Assembly: GCA_946479905.1 (NCBI GenBank)
Contig: CAMLIA010000092.1
Location: 1 to 15,972 of the forward strand
Direction: 5' to 3'
DNA length: 15,972 bases
Source of the DNA: an uncultured Frankiales bacterium
GTDB taxonomy: Bacteria; Actinomycetota; Actinomycetes; Mycobacteriales; SCTD01
Shown in pieces: positions 1 to 5,708 of the stretch (its first letter is position 1; each line of letters begins with the position of its first letter). The translations under genes and the position numbers were made by a program. Below the pieces are notes generated by a model. It searched no databases, was not told the DNA's origin, and worked only from the letters and a program-made list of their open reading frames with translations.

Positions 1-65
1 GGTGCCTTCTTGGCAGGTGCCTTCTTGGCTGCCGGGGCGGCCTTCTTGGCGGGCGCCTTCTTGGC
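1..65. repeat. Short tandem repeat coding for AKKAP units
   Basis: The 10-mer CCTTCTTGGC occurs four times (5-14, 20-29, 41-50, 56-65). The first two copies lie in a near-perfect 15-base tandem unit (1-15 and 16-30). It encodes the Lys-Lys-Ala repeats of the partial minus-strand gene and may continue beyond the window edge. Confidence 0.8.
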
Positions 66-104
66 GGTGGTGGGCTTGCTGGCGGACGAGCTGGGGCCGG
101 GCAC
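1..104 (-). CDS. N-terminus of a Lys/Ala/Pro-rich (AKKAP-repeat) protein, partial at window edge
   Basis: A GTG start at 104 lies 7 bases downstream of a good ribosome binding site (GGAGAGG, 112-118 on the minus strand). The frame stays open to the window edge, giving 34 residues. The peptide begins MPGPSSSASKPTTAKK and continues as alternating AKKAP/AKKA units, a strongly basic low-complexity segment like the tails of histone-H1-like and HupB-type nucleoid proteins. Here it is at the N-terminus, so it could equally be a disordered cytoplasmic leader of a membrane or cell-envelope protein. As I recall the synteny, the gene after the sortase/small-membrane-protein pair is usually a trpG/pabA-like glutamine amidotransferase or the pknB cluster. 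Neither normally starts this way, so I assign no function. The start is well supported; the identity is unknown because the rest of the gene lies outside the window. Confidence 0.6.
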   Translation of the reverse strand, partial: MPGPSSSASKPTTAKKAPAKKAAPAAKKAPAKKA

Positions 105-118
105 AGGGACGCCTCTCC

Positions 119-134
119 GTGCACGCAGGTGCAC
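119..134. other. Inverted repeat abutting the ribosome binding site of the AKKAP gene
   Basis: Two copies of the palindromic hexamer GTGCAC (119-124 and 129-134) are separated by GCAG. This allows a 6-bp stem with a 4-base loop, one base or so upstream of the GGAGAGG ribosome binding site (112-118, minus strand). It could act as an operator or as an mRNA hairpin at the 5' end of the AKKAP gene. No function is demonstrated. Confidence 0.3.
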
Positions 135-149
135 GTCTTCAGGACCAGG

Positions 150-165
150 GGCCCGGGCACGGGCC
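150..165 (-). terminator. Possible hairpin terminator after the sortase operon
   Basis: A perfect 6-bp all-GC stem (GGCCCG 150-155 with CGGGCC 160-165) and a 4-base loop lie about 50 bases past the stop of the 53-residue membrane protein. No U-tract follows on the minus strand, so this would be a U-less actinobacterial-type terminator at best. GC-rich DNA makes chance hairpins common. Confidence 0.3.
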
Positions 166-216
166 GGGACAAGTGTGGCAGATTCCCGCGCCGACACGGC
201 GGCCTCGACGGGTCCG

Positions 217-378
217 TCAGCCGCCGTCGACGGTGACGTCGTTCCAGGGCAGCTGGGGCTCGATCCACGGGAAGACGACGAGGAGCAGCAGCGCGACCAC
301 TGCCGCCACCAGCAGCAGGGCGAGCAGCACCCGCACCAGCAGCGGGCCGGGCAGGTGGCGCCAGATCCAGGTGTACAT
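217..378 (-). CDS. Small single-pass membrane protein (53 aa) downstream of the class E sortase
   Basis: The 53-residue product starts MYTWIWRHLPGPLLVRVLL and ends PQLPWNDVTVDGG. Residues 14-36 form one uninterrupted Leu/Val/Ala-rich TM helix, followed by FPWIEPQLPW and a DVTV tail. From memory, short proteins with this MYxxIWRxLPGP...FPWxEPxLP...DVTV pattern sit next to the sortase in many actinobacteria, and no function is known to me. The ATG (376-378) shares its A with the sortase stop codon (TGATG), so translation is almost certainly coupled. The conserved position suggests a partner or assembly role linked to the sortase or neighbouring cell-envelope functions. This is inference from context. 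Confidence 0.85.
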   Translation of the reverse strand: MYTWIWRHLPGPLLVRVLLALLLVAAVVALLLLVVFPWIEPQLPWNDVTVDGG

Positions 379-1073
379 CAGCGGTCACCCAGCACCGGGA
401 GCAGCGCGGGCGGCACCACGTGCGGGCCCTTGACGAGCTGGGCGGTCAACCGCGCGTGCACGATGAGCCGGGTACGGGCGGAGTACTTCGGGTTGCAGGT
501 CGTCAGCGTCAGCAGCCGCGCGGTCGGCTTCTCGCCGAGGTGGTACGGCACCGGGTAGGTCACCTCGACGGCGGTCGGCGCGACGACGGTCTCCCCGGTG
601 ACCGTGTAGGTGAACCAGGCCGCCTGCGTCTCGAGCACGATCGGGTCGCCGGGGTGCAGCTCGTCGACGCGGTTGAACGGCGCCAGGTAGGTGGTGCGGT
701 GCCCGCTGATGACGACGTTGCCCACCGCCCCGATCCGGGCGCTCGTCGGGTAGTGGCCTGGTCCCTTCTTCAGGTCGTCCCTGCTCACGCCCTCCACGAC
801 CACGTAGTGCGCGTGCAGGGTGGGCATCCAGATCCGCGCGATGCCGTCCCCCACGACGTAGGGCAGCAGCGCCGGGGGCTTGCCCGGCCGGGGCGCCGGG
901 GCCTGCGCCCAGGTGTGGTCGAGGCTGTTGCCCAGGTCGTGCTGCTGCTGCTTGGTGTAGATCCCCGTGAACCAGAGCTCGTAGCCGCAGAACAGCAGCA
1001 CGACGAGGCCCATCGTGATCAGCGTCTGGCCGATCCCCCGCAGGACCCAGCGGAACCGGTCGGCTGCCGTCAC
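378..1073 (-). CDS. Class E sortase (membrane transpeptidase)
   Basis: Sortases cleave a C-terminal sorting motif in exported proteins and join the new carboxyl end to cell-wall peptidoglycan. Class E enzymes of actinobacteria typically prefer LAxTG-like motifs. The 231-residue protein has an N-terminal TM helix (about 16-38), so the catalytic domain faces outward. The triad is complete: His125 in GHRTTY, Cys193 in the TLTTC motif (189-193) and Arg202 in SARTRLIVHARL. These motifs and the length fit class E. The GTG start (1071-1073) overlaps the DUF881 stop as GTGA, and the stop shares one base with the following 53-residue membrane protein. The three genes therefore look like one translationally coupled operon. 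I see no clear LPxTG- or LAxTG-type substrate gene in the window; the giant repeat protein ends in an ordinary TM anchor instead. Housekeeping wall-anchoring function is inferred. Confidence 0.95.
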   Translation of the reverse strand: MTAADRFRWVLRGIGQTLITMGLVVLLFCGYELWFTGIYTKQQQHDLGNSLDHTWAQAPAPRPGKPPALLPYVVGDGIARIWMPTLHAHYVVVEGVSRDDLKKGPGHYPTSARIGAVGNVVISGHRTTYLAPFNRVDELHPGDPIVLETQAAWFTYTVTGETVVAPTAVEVTYPVPYHLGEKPTARLLTLTTCNPKYSARTRLIVHARLTAQLVKGPHVVPPALLPVLGDR

Positions 1074-1813
1074 GGCAGGGCCGTGGTGTGCGGGAGGTCG
1101 ACCGTTCCGTCGTAGGCCGGCAGGTGCAGCGCGGACGCGTTCAGCACGTCGAACCGCAGCCCGTAGTCGTCGACGTACCGCTGGAAGAGCGCGACGCCCG
1201 GCTCGACGCGCAGCGCCGCGCGCAGGGCGCGCGCATCACCGATCGCCGCGATGACGAAGGGCGGCCCGATCAGCCGACCCTGGACGAGCAGCGTGTTGCC
1301 GACGCAGCGCACGGCGCTCGTCGACACGATCCGCTCGCCCATGAGCGTCATGGCCTCGGCGCCGCCCGCCCACAGCGCGTTGATCACGGACTGGACGTCC
1401 TGCTGGTGCACCACCAGGTCGTCGGGGTTGTCGCTCGCCGGTGGCTGGCCGTTCGTGCGGGTGGGGGCGTCGTCCAGGCTGACGCGGATCCCGGGGCCGG
1501 TGACGGCCTGGAGCCCCGCCGCGCCGAGCAGCGCGTCGCCGCGGGACTTCTCCGCGCCGACGGTCGCGGATCCGTTCGCCGCAAGCTGGGTCTCGGCCTC
1601 GACCTGCCGGCGCAGCGCCGTGGCCCGCTGCTCCTCCTTGCGGACGCTCTTGCTCGAGGCGTCGATCAGCCCCGTCAGGTCCGAGAACCGGCCGGCGCGC
1701 AGGTCGGTGCCCTGGGCCGTCGACGCGCTGGCCGCGAACAGCAGGCCCGCGAGCAGCGCCGTGACCGGGACCAGCGCGTGCCAGGCACGAGAGCGGACGG
1801 AACCCCGGATCAC
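1070..1813 (-). CDS. DUF881 family membrane-anchored protein
   Basis: The 247-residue protein has a basic N-terminus, a TM/signal-anchor helix at about 10-32, an Arg/Glu/Ala-rich probable coiled coil (about 40-80) and a globular C-terminal region. The motifs TGPGIRVSLDDAP and the following DLVVHQQDVQSVINALWAGGAEA are the hallmark of the DUF881/YlxW-like family. Biochemical function is unknown. The family commonly occurs beside crgA or division genes and the sortase, as here, which points to an envelope or division-linked role (inference). The GTG start at 1813 has no well-spaced Shine-Dalgarno sequence. A TAGCGT hexamer ends 7 bases upstream of the start, so a leaderless transcript is possible. 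The stop overlaps the sortase start (GTGA). Confidence 0.93.
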   Translation of the reverse strand: MIRGSVRSRAWHALVPVTALLAGLLFAASASTAQGTDLRAGRFSDLTGLIDASSKSVRKEEQRATALRRQVEAETQLAANGSATVGAEKSRGDALLGAAGLQAVTGPGIRVSLDDAPTRTNGQPPASDNPDDLVVHQQDVQSVINALWAGGAEAMTLMGERIVSTSAVRCVGNTLLVQGRLIGPPFVIAAIGDARALRAALRVEPGVALFQRYVDDYGLRFDVLNASALHLPAYDGTVDLPHTTALP

Positions 1814-1869
1814 TCCGATACGCTAACTCTCCGGGACGCCAACGGATCGCAAGCAGGAGGTCGAAGGAC
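1814..1869. promoter_or_regulatory. Divergent promoter region between DUF881 and crgA with overlapping -10-like hexamers
   Basis: Only 56 bases separate two divergent starts. A plus-strand TACGCT (1819-1824) and a minus-strand TAGCGT (1820-1825), both fitting TAnnnT, overlap because TACGCTA and TAGCGTA are reverse complements. The minus copy is spaced for a leaderless start at the DUF881 GTG. The plus copy would give crgA a leader of about 40 bases containing its AGGAGG. I see no convincing -35 for either, so this is a motif-level call. Confidence 0.35.
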
Positions 1870-2127
1870 GTGCCAGAGTCCAAGAAGCGGAAGAAGGCCG
1901 TCTACGTCCCGCCGCCGAACATGTCGCCGGCGAAGAAGAAGGGACCGAGCCCGGTCTGGGTGCCGGCCCTGATGCTGGGCCTGATGCTCATCGGTGTGGC
2001 CTGGCTCGTCGTGTTCTACATGGTCGGGTCGTCCATGCCGCTCGTGGGCGGCCTCGACAACTACAACCTGCTCATCGGCTTCGGCTTCATCGTGGCCGGT
2101 TTCGCGATGTCCACCCAGTGGCGCTGA
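1870..2127 (+). CDS. crgA: CrgA, cell division / septation protein
   Basis: CrgA is a small integral membrane protein that interacts with FtsZ, FtsQ, FtsI and related divisome components. In Streptomyces it coordinates growth with septation, and in mycobacteria it helps recruit divisome proteins. The 85-residue product has the family layout: a Lys-rich cytoplasmic N-terminus with YVPPP, then TM1 (about 29-52), a short loop with LDNYN, TM2 (about 64-81), and the terminal QWR. The length matches the family. The GTG start is preceded by AGGAGG and AAGGA. It is divergent from DUF881, followed after 53 bases by the PH-domain gene, and sits in the usual actinobacterial neighbourhood of DUF881, sortase and rhomboid genes. 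Confidence 0.96.
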   Translation: MPESKKRKKAVYVPPPNMSPAKKKGPSPVWVPALMLGLMLIGVAWLVVFYMVGSSMPLVGGLDNYNLLIGFGFIVAGFAMSTQWR

Positions 2128-2180
2128 CCCCCGCACCCGGGCAATGACAGCGGTGTAGTTCTCCCCAGGAGATACCCACA

Positions 2181-2576
2181 GTGTTGATATCTCCGCCTTG
2201 CTGGCAGCCCGCCCGTGCCTGGGTGGCCGCGCAGCTCGGGGCGGCGGTGCTGCTGGTGGCGCTGCTGCCGTTCGTCGACCGGCTCGGCTGGGTCATCCTG
2301 CTGCCGACAGCGGGGTACGCCGTCGCCTTCGGGCTCCGGGACCTGCTGCTGCGGCCGGTGCTGGCCGCCGGCCCGGACGGGATCGAGGTCGTGGACGGGC
2401 TGCACCGGGTGCGGGTGGGCTGGGACCAGGTCAGGCGGCTGCGCACCGTCCGGGACCGGCGCACGCCGCTGCTCGAGGTCGACCTCGACCACCGCGTGGT
2501 GGTGCTGTCCCGCAGGCGGCTCGGCGCTCCGGTGGAGGACGTGCTGCGCGCGCTGGAGGAGCTCCGGGTCAGCTGA
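2181..2576 (+). CDS. PH domain-containing membrane protein
   Basis: The 131-residue product has two N-terminal hydrophobic helices (about 13-32 and 35-52). A small beta-rich domain follows (about 60-128), with the run GPDGIEVVDG, WDQVRRLR and LEVDLDHRVVVLSRR. This matches the short actinobacterial bacterial-PH (bPH) proteins encoded next to crgA. The ligand and biochemical role of the family are unknown; attachment at the inner face of the membrane is inferred. The GTG start (2181) lies 10 bases after an AGGAGA sequence; a TTG at the next codon is an alternative start. The gene lies 53 bases after crgA, probably in the same transcript, and its last 8 bases overlap the convergent rhomboid gene. 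Confidence 0.85.
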   Translation: MLISPPCWQPARAWVAAQLGAAVLLVALLPFVDRLGWVILLPTAGYAVAFGLRDLLLRPVLAAGPDGIEVVDGLHRVRVGWDQVRRLRTVRDRRTPLLEVDLDHRVVVLSRRRLGAPVEDVLRALEELRVS

Positions 2577-3450
2577 GCTGGGCGGTGCGGGTGACTGCCA
2601 GAGCGACGAGGAGCACGCCGACCGCGACCACACCGGCCGACTGCAGCGCCGTGCGCTGCTTGGTGTGGGGGGCGTAGACGATCGCCGCGGCCAGCGCCGC
2701 GCCGGTGATGAGGCCGCCGACGTGGCCGCGCCAGTCGATGCCGGACAGCGAGAAGCTGATCACCAGGTTGAGCACGATGGTCGTCGTGATGGGGCTGACG
2801 TCGAGGTTGCGGTGCCGCCCGAGGACGTACCACGCCCCGAAGATCCCGAACACCGCACCGGAGGCGCCGGCGGCCAGCTCGTTCTGCGGCCCGAGCAGGT
2901 AGGAGAGCACCGAGCCGCCCAGCCCGGACATCAGGTAGGTCACGGCGTACCGCACCTGGCCGAAGGCCTGCTCGAGGGCCGGGCCGAGCAGGTAGAGGGC
3001 GTACATGTTGAGGGCGAGGTGGATCGGCCCGAAGTGCAGGAACATCGAGGTGAACAGCCGGTAGTACTCGCCGTGCGCCACCCCGCCGATGCACGGGCCG
3101 TCGACGAAGAGCTGCGGGCACGGGCTGAGGCCGAGCTTCTGGAAGACGGTGCCCCCGGGGTTGCCGTTGAGCACGTTGCCGCCGCCGGCGGACTGCACCA
3201 CCAGCATGGTCACGTTGATCGCGATGAGGGTGTACGTGACGTACGGGACACGCCTCGCCCGGCCGCCGTAGGCCGCCTTCAGCGGGCGGGCACCCTTGTT
3301 CCCCTCCTTCACGCAGTCGGGGCACTGGAAGCCGACCGCCGCCTCGCGCATGCAGTCGGGGCAGATCGGCTTGCCGCACCGGGTGCAGCTGACGTAGGTC
3401 TCCCGGTCGGCGTGGCGGTAGCAGACCGGGACCGCCTCCTGCTCGGTCAG
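2569..3450 (-). CDS. Rhomboid family intramembrane serine protease with N-terminal zinc-binding domain
   Basis: Rhomboids cleave TM segments of other membrane proteins. With the proposed start the protein has 293 residues. The first 46 carry eight spaced Cys/His ligands (C10, H13, C22, C25, C30, C33, C43, C46), a B-box-like module that probably binds two zinc ions. The rhomboid core follows, with HLALN (144-148, oxyanion Asn148), the nucleophile Ser197 in GASG, His243 in WRGHVGG, and about six TM helices. Both catalytic residues are present, so it should be active. No ATG, GTG or TTG precedes the zinc module in this frame. The best start is a CTG (3448-3450) that overlaps the cyclophilin stop as CTGA, with AGGG 7 bases upstream. 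The first in-frame ATG (MREAAVGF) would remove most of the zinc ligands. The family call is firm; the start is inferred. Confidence 0.93.
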   Translation of the reverse strand: MTEQEAVPVCYRHADRETYVSCTRCGKPICPDCMREAAVGFQCPDCVKEGNKGARPLKAAYGGRARRVPYVTYTLIAINVTMLVVQSAGGGNVLNGNPGGTVFQKLGLSPCPQLFVDGPCIGGVAHGEYYRLFTSMFLHFGPIHLALNMYALYLLGPALEQAFGQVRYAVTYLMSGLGGSVLSYLLGPQNELAAGASGAVFGIFGAWYVLGRHRNLDVSPITTTIVLNLVISFSLSGIDWRGHVGGLITGAALAAAIVYAPHTKQRTALQSAGVVAVGVLLVALAVTRTAQLS

Positions 3451-3971
3451 GAGTCGCCCTGCTCGATGGTGATGGCGTTGATGACCACGTCCTCGCGGGG
3501 GCGGTCCATCGCGCCGACCGGCGTCTTGGCGATGGCGTCCACGACGTCGCGGCTGGCCTGGTCGGCGACCTCGCCGAAGATGGTGTGCTTGGTGTTGAGC
3601 CACGGCGTGGGTGCCACCGTGATGAAGAACTGCGACCCGTTGGTGCCCGGGCCGGCGTTGGCCATGGCCAGCAGGTAGGGCTTGGAGAACTGCAGCTCCG
3701 GGTGGATCTCGTCGTTGAAGCGGTAGCCGGGGCCGCCCGTCCCGGTGCCCAGCGGGTCGCCGCCCTGGATCATGAAGCCGTCGATGACCCGGTGGAAGAC
3801 GGTGCCGGCGTAGAGCGAGCCCTCGCCCTTGCTGCCCGTGCGCGGGTTCGTCCACTCACCGGTGCCGTCCGCCAGCCCCACGAAGTTCTTCACCGTCTTC
3901 GGCGCGTGGTTGGGGAACAGCTCGACGCGGATGTCTCCGCGGTTCGTGGACAGCGTCGCAAAGGTGGCCAC
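3447..3971 (-). CDS. ppiA: Cyclophilin-type peptidyl-prolyl cis-trans isomerase
   Basis: This enzyme catalyses cis-trans isomerisation of X-Pro bonds and assists protein folding. The 174-residue product is a single cyclophilin domain. Its signature is FHRVIDGFMIQGGD, which includes Arg61, Phe66 and Gln69, followed by GTNGSQFFIT (Phe115, Phe116) and WLNTKHTIFG (Trp124, His129). These correspond to the known active-site residues, and the Trp that favours cyclosporin binding is present. No signal peptide or TM helix is seen, so it is cytoplasmic. The GTG start (3969-3971) follows GAGGAG at 5-base spacing. It corresponds to the cyclophilin encoded near gyrA in mycobacteria (ppiA), and the symbol rests on that context. 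The stop overlaps the proposed rhomboid start, suggesting translational coupling. Confidence 0.96.
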   Translation of the reverse strand: MATFATLSTNRGDIRVELFPNHAPKTVKNFVGLADGTGEWTNPRTGSKGEGSLYAGTVFHRVIDGFMIQGGDPLGTGTGGPGYRFNDEIHPELQFSKPYLLAMANAGPGTNGSQFFITVAPTPWLNTKHTIFGEVADQASRDVVDAIAKTPVGAMDRPREDVVINAITIEQGDS

Positions 3972-4010
3972 CAGGGCTCCTCGTTCTCGTCGGGGGATGC
4001 GCCCCCCAAT
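3972..4010 (-). promoter_or_regulatory. Short gap upstream of the cyclophilin gene with -10-like hexamer and hairpin
   Basis: This 39-base gap separates the diguanylate cyclase stop from the cyclophilin start. On the minus strand a TAGATT (TAnnnT) spans the cyclase stop codon. It is followed by a G-run/C-run hairpin (3992-4007, 5-bp stem, 5-base loop) and then the cyclophilin ribosome binding site. The hairpin could be a weak terminator for the giant-protein/cyclase operon or part of the cyclophilin leader. The two readings cannot be separated from sequence alone. Confidence 0.3.
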
Positions 4011-5708
4011 CTAAGCGGAGTCCGCACCCCGCGGCGTGGGGGCCACGACGTCGCCGTCGCGGGTGCCGCCGCTCGTGCTGTCCTGGCTGCTGACCGGCCG
4101 GCCGAGCCGCTGGCTGACCGCCCGGCGCAGCAGCGCGTCGACCTGCGCCTCGGGCGGGACGCCCTCGCTGATGCTCGTCCGGTTGCGGCCGGCCCGCTTG
4201 GACCGGTAGAGCGCCTCGTCGGCAGCCCGGACGAGGGTGTCTGAGTCACCGGCGTGCGACGGGTAGGTCGCGACGCCGGCGGAGGCGGTGATCGGGACGA
4301 CGGCCGGGGCCGCGGACACCGCGACCCGGAGCCGCTCGGCGATGTCGCTGGCCTCCTCCGGCCCGCAGCCGGGGAGGATGACGGCGAACTCCTCACCGCC
4401 GTACCGCGCGGGGGTGTCGAAGTCACGGCACTCGCACGACAGCGCCGCCGCGACGTTGCGGAGCACCTCGTCGCCGGCCTGGTGGCCGTGCTGGTCGTTG
4501 AGCTGCTTGAAGTGGTCGATGTCGACCATGACGAGGCTGACGTGCTCGGCGCTGCGGGTGGCGCGGGCCACTTCGCGCTCGAGGGTCGCCTCGAAGGTCC
4601 GCCGGTTGGCGATCTTCGTGAGCCCGTCGGTCGCGGCGAGCCGCTGCACCTGCTCGAGCAGCCAGGCGTTGCGCAGCGCGAGCGCGGCGTAGGACGCCGA
4701 CCGCTCGAGGCCGGTGACGACGCGGCGCTGGATGCGCTGCCCGCCGGTGTGCTCGATGACGAGCGCGCCCAGCGAGCGGCCCTCGGCCGACAGCGGGACG
4801 ACGACGAGGTTGCTCGCCCCGGGCAGCAGCCGGGCCAGCCAAGGGTCGGCCTCGGGGTCGAGGCCGCGTACGAGGACGGTGGCCTTGGACTCGTGCGCCT
4901 GGCCCACCACGAGGGACGGGCCCGGGCGGCCCGGGCGGCGGGCGAGGTCCTCGTCGAGGCCGTAGGACGCCAGCAGCGGCAGGTGCCCCTCGGAGCTGGC
5001 GAGCACGACGCCGCGCGGGAAGCCGTAGGTCGTCACGGCGGCGTCGAGCAGGGTCCGTGCCACCGAGCTGGAGTCGTCGGTGCGCTCGATCTGCTCGGCG
5101 AGGCTGGTCAGCGCCTCGAGGTCACCGCGGCGACGGCGCAGCTCGCGCTCGTTGATGGCCGACAGCGTGCTGGTGGAGATGGCCACCAGCCAGAGCACGA
5201 CGATGAAGATCGCCAGTCGGTGGTCCGCGGTGCCGTAGCCCGACAGGTTGGCCGGCGCGGTGTCGCTGATCACGTGGCCCGCGACCATGTTGCGGATGGT
5301 GAACAGCAGCAGGGAGTGCCACACGGCGAGCTTGATGCCGGTCCGGTAGGACGCGAGCAGGCAGACTGCCCCGAGGTGCAGCAGCACGGCGTAGCGCAGC
5401 GGGCTCGTCGTACCGCCGGTGAGGAACGCGGCCCAGGCGAGGTAGACGCCGTCGACCATGAGCATGCCGCTGAAGAGCACGAGGGTGCGCTTGGGCAGGG
5501 ACCGGGCGAGCAGCTCCGCGATGGCGGTGAGCCCGAGGAAGCCGAAGGTCCACGGCACCAGGTCGTTCCGGTCAGGGAGCAGGGTGTCCGGGGCCACCAG
5601 CTTGCAGAGCAGGACGAGCCCCACCGCTGCGATGCGCAGCCACTGGGTGATCCGGAACCGCTCGTTGACGGGGACGGCGTCCCCGGGAAGCGTGGCGACT
5701 CGGGTCAT
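4011..5708 (-). CDS. Membrane-bound diguanylate cyclase (6 TM - GAF - GGDEF)
   Basis: This enzyme should make the second messenger c-di-GMP from two GTP. The 565 residues hold about six TM helices (roughly 23-40, 52-69, 75-96, 103-121, 124-143, 165-187), a basic linker (EINERELRRRRGD region), a GAF-like sensor domain (about 200-347) and a GGDEF domain (about 355-515). Visible GGDEF motifs are DGLT (361-364), the metal-site stretch VDIDHFK (395-401), RYGGEEF (435-441) and the inhibitory-site RxxD as RDFD (428-431). GGEEF is a catalytically competent variant, and the I-site implies product feedback inhibition. The last 50 residues look disordered. The ATG overlaps the giant gene's stop (ATGA). 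A perfect AAGGAGGT lies 8 bases upstream, inside the giant gene, so the two are made together. No phosphodiesterase (EAL or HD-GYP) domain is present. The input signal is unknown. Confidence 0.95.
   Translation of the reverse strand: MTRVATLPGDAVPVNERFRITQWLRIAAVGLVLLCKLVAPDTLLPDRNDLVPWTFGFLGLTAIAELLARSLPKRTLVLFSGMLMVDGVYLAWAAFLTGGTTSPLRYAVLLHLGAVCLLASYRTGIKLAVWHSLLLFTIRNMVAGHVISDTAPANLSGYGTADHRLAIFIVVLWLVAISTSTLSAINERELRRRRGDLEALTSLAEQIERTDDSSSVARTLLDAAVTTYGFPRGVVLASSEGHLPLLASYGLDEDLARRPGRPGPSLVVGQAHESKATVLVRGLDPEADPWLARLLPGASNLVVVPLSAEGRSLGALVIEHTGGQRIQRRVVTGLERSASYAALALRNAWLLEQVQRLAATDGLTKIANRRTFEATLEREVARATRSAEHVSLVMVDIDHFKQLNDQHGHQAGDEVLRNVAAALSCECRDFDTPARYGGEEFAVILPGCGPEEASDIAERLRVAVSAAPAVVPITASAGVATYPSHAGDSDTLVRAADEALYRSKRAGRNRTSISEGVPPEAQVDALLRRAVSQRLGRPVSSQDSTSGGTRDGDVVAPTPRGADSA

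Noticed and set aside
1796..1825. ECF-type promoter (GGAACC near 1799) for crgA
   Set aside because: There is no matching CGTT or CGTCTAA -10 at the required spacing.
2215..3678. Plus-strand open frame of 487 codons overlapping the PH, rhomboid and cyclophilin genes
   Set aside because: It spans parts of three real genes on both strands, and its composition is typical of out-of-frame GC-rich sequence.
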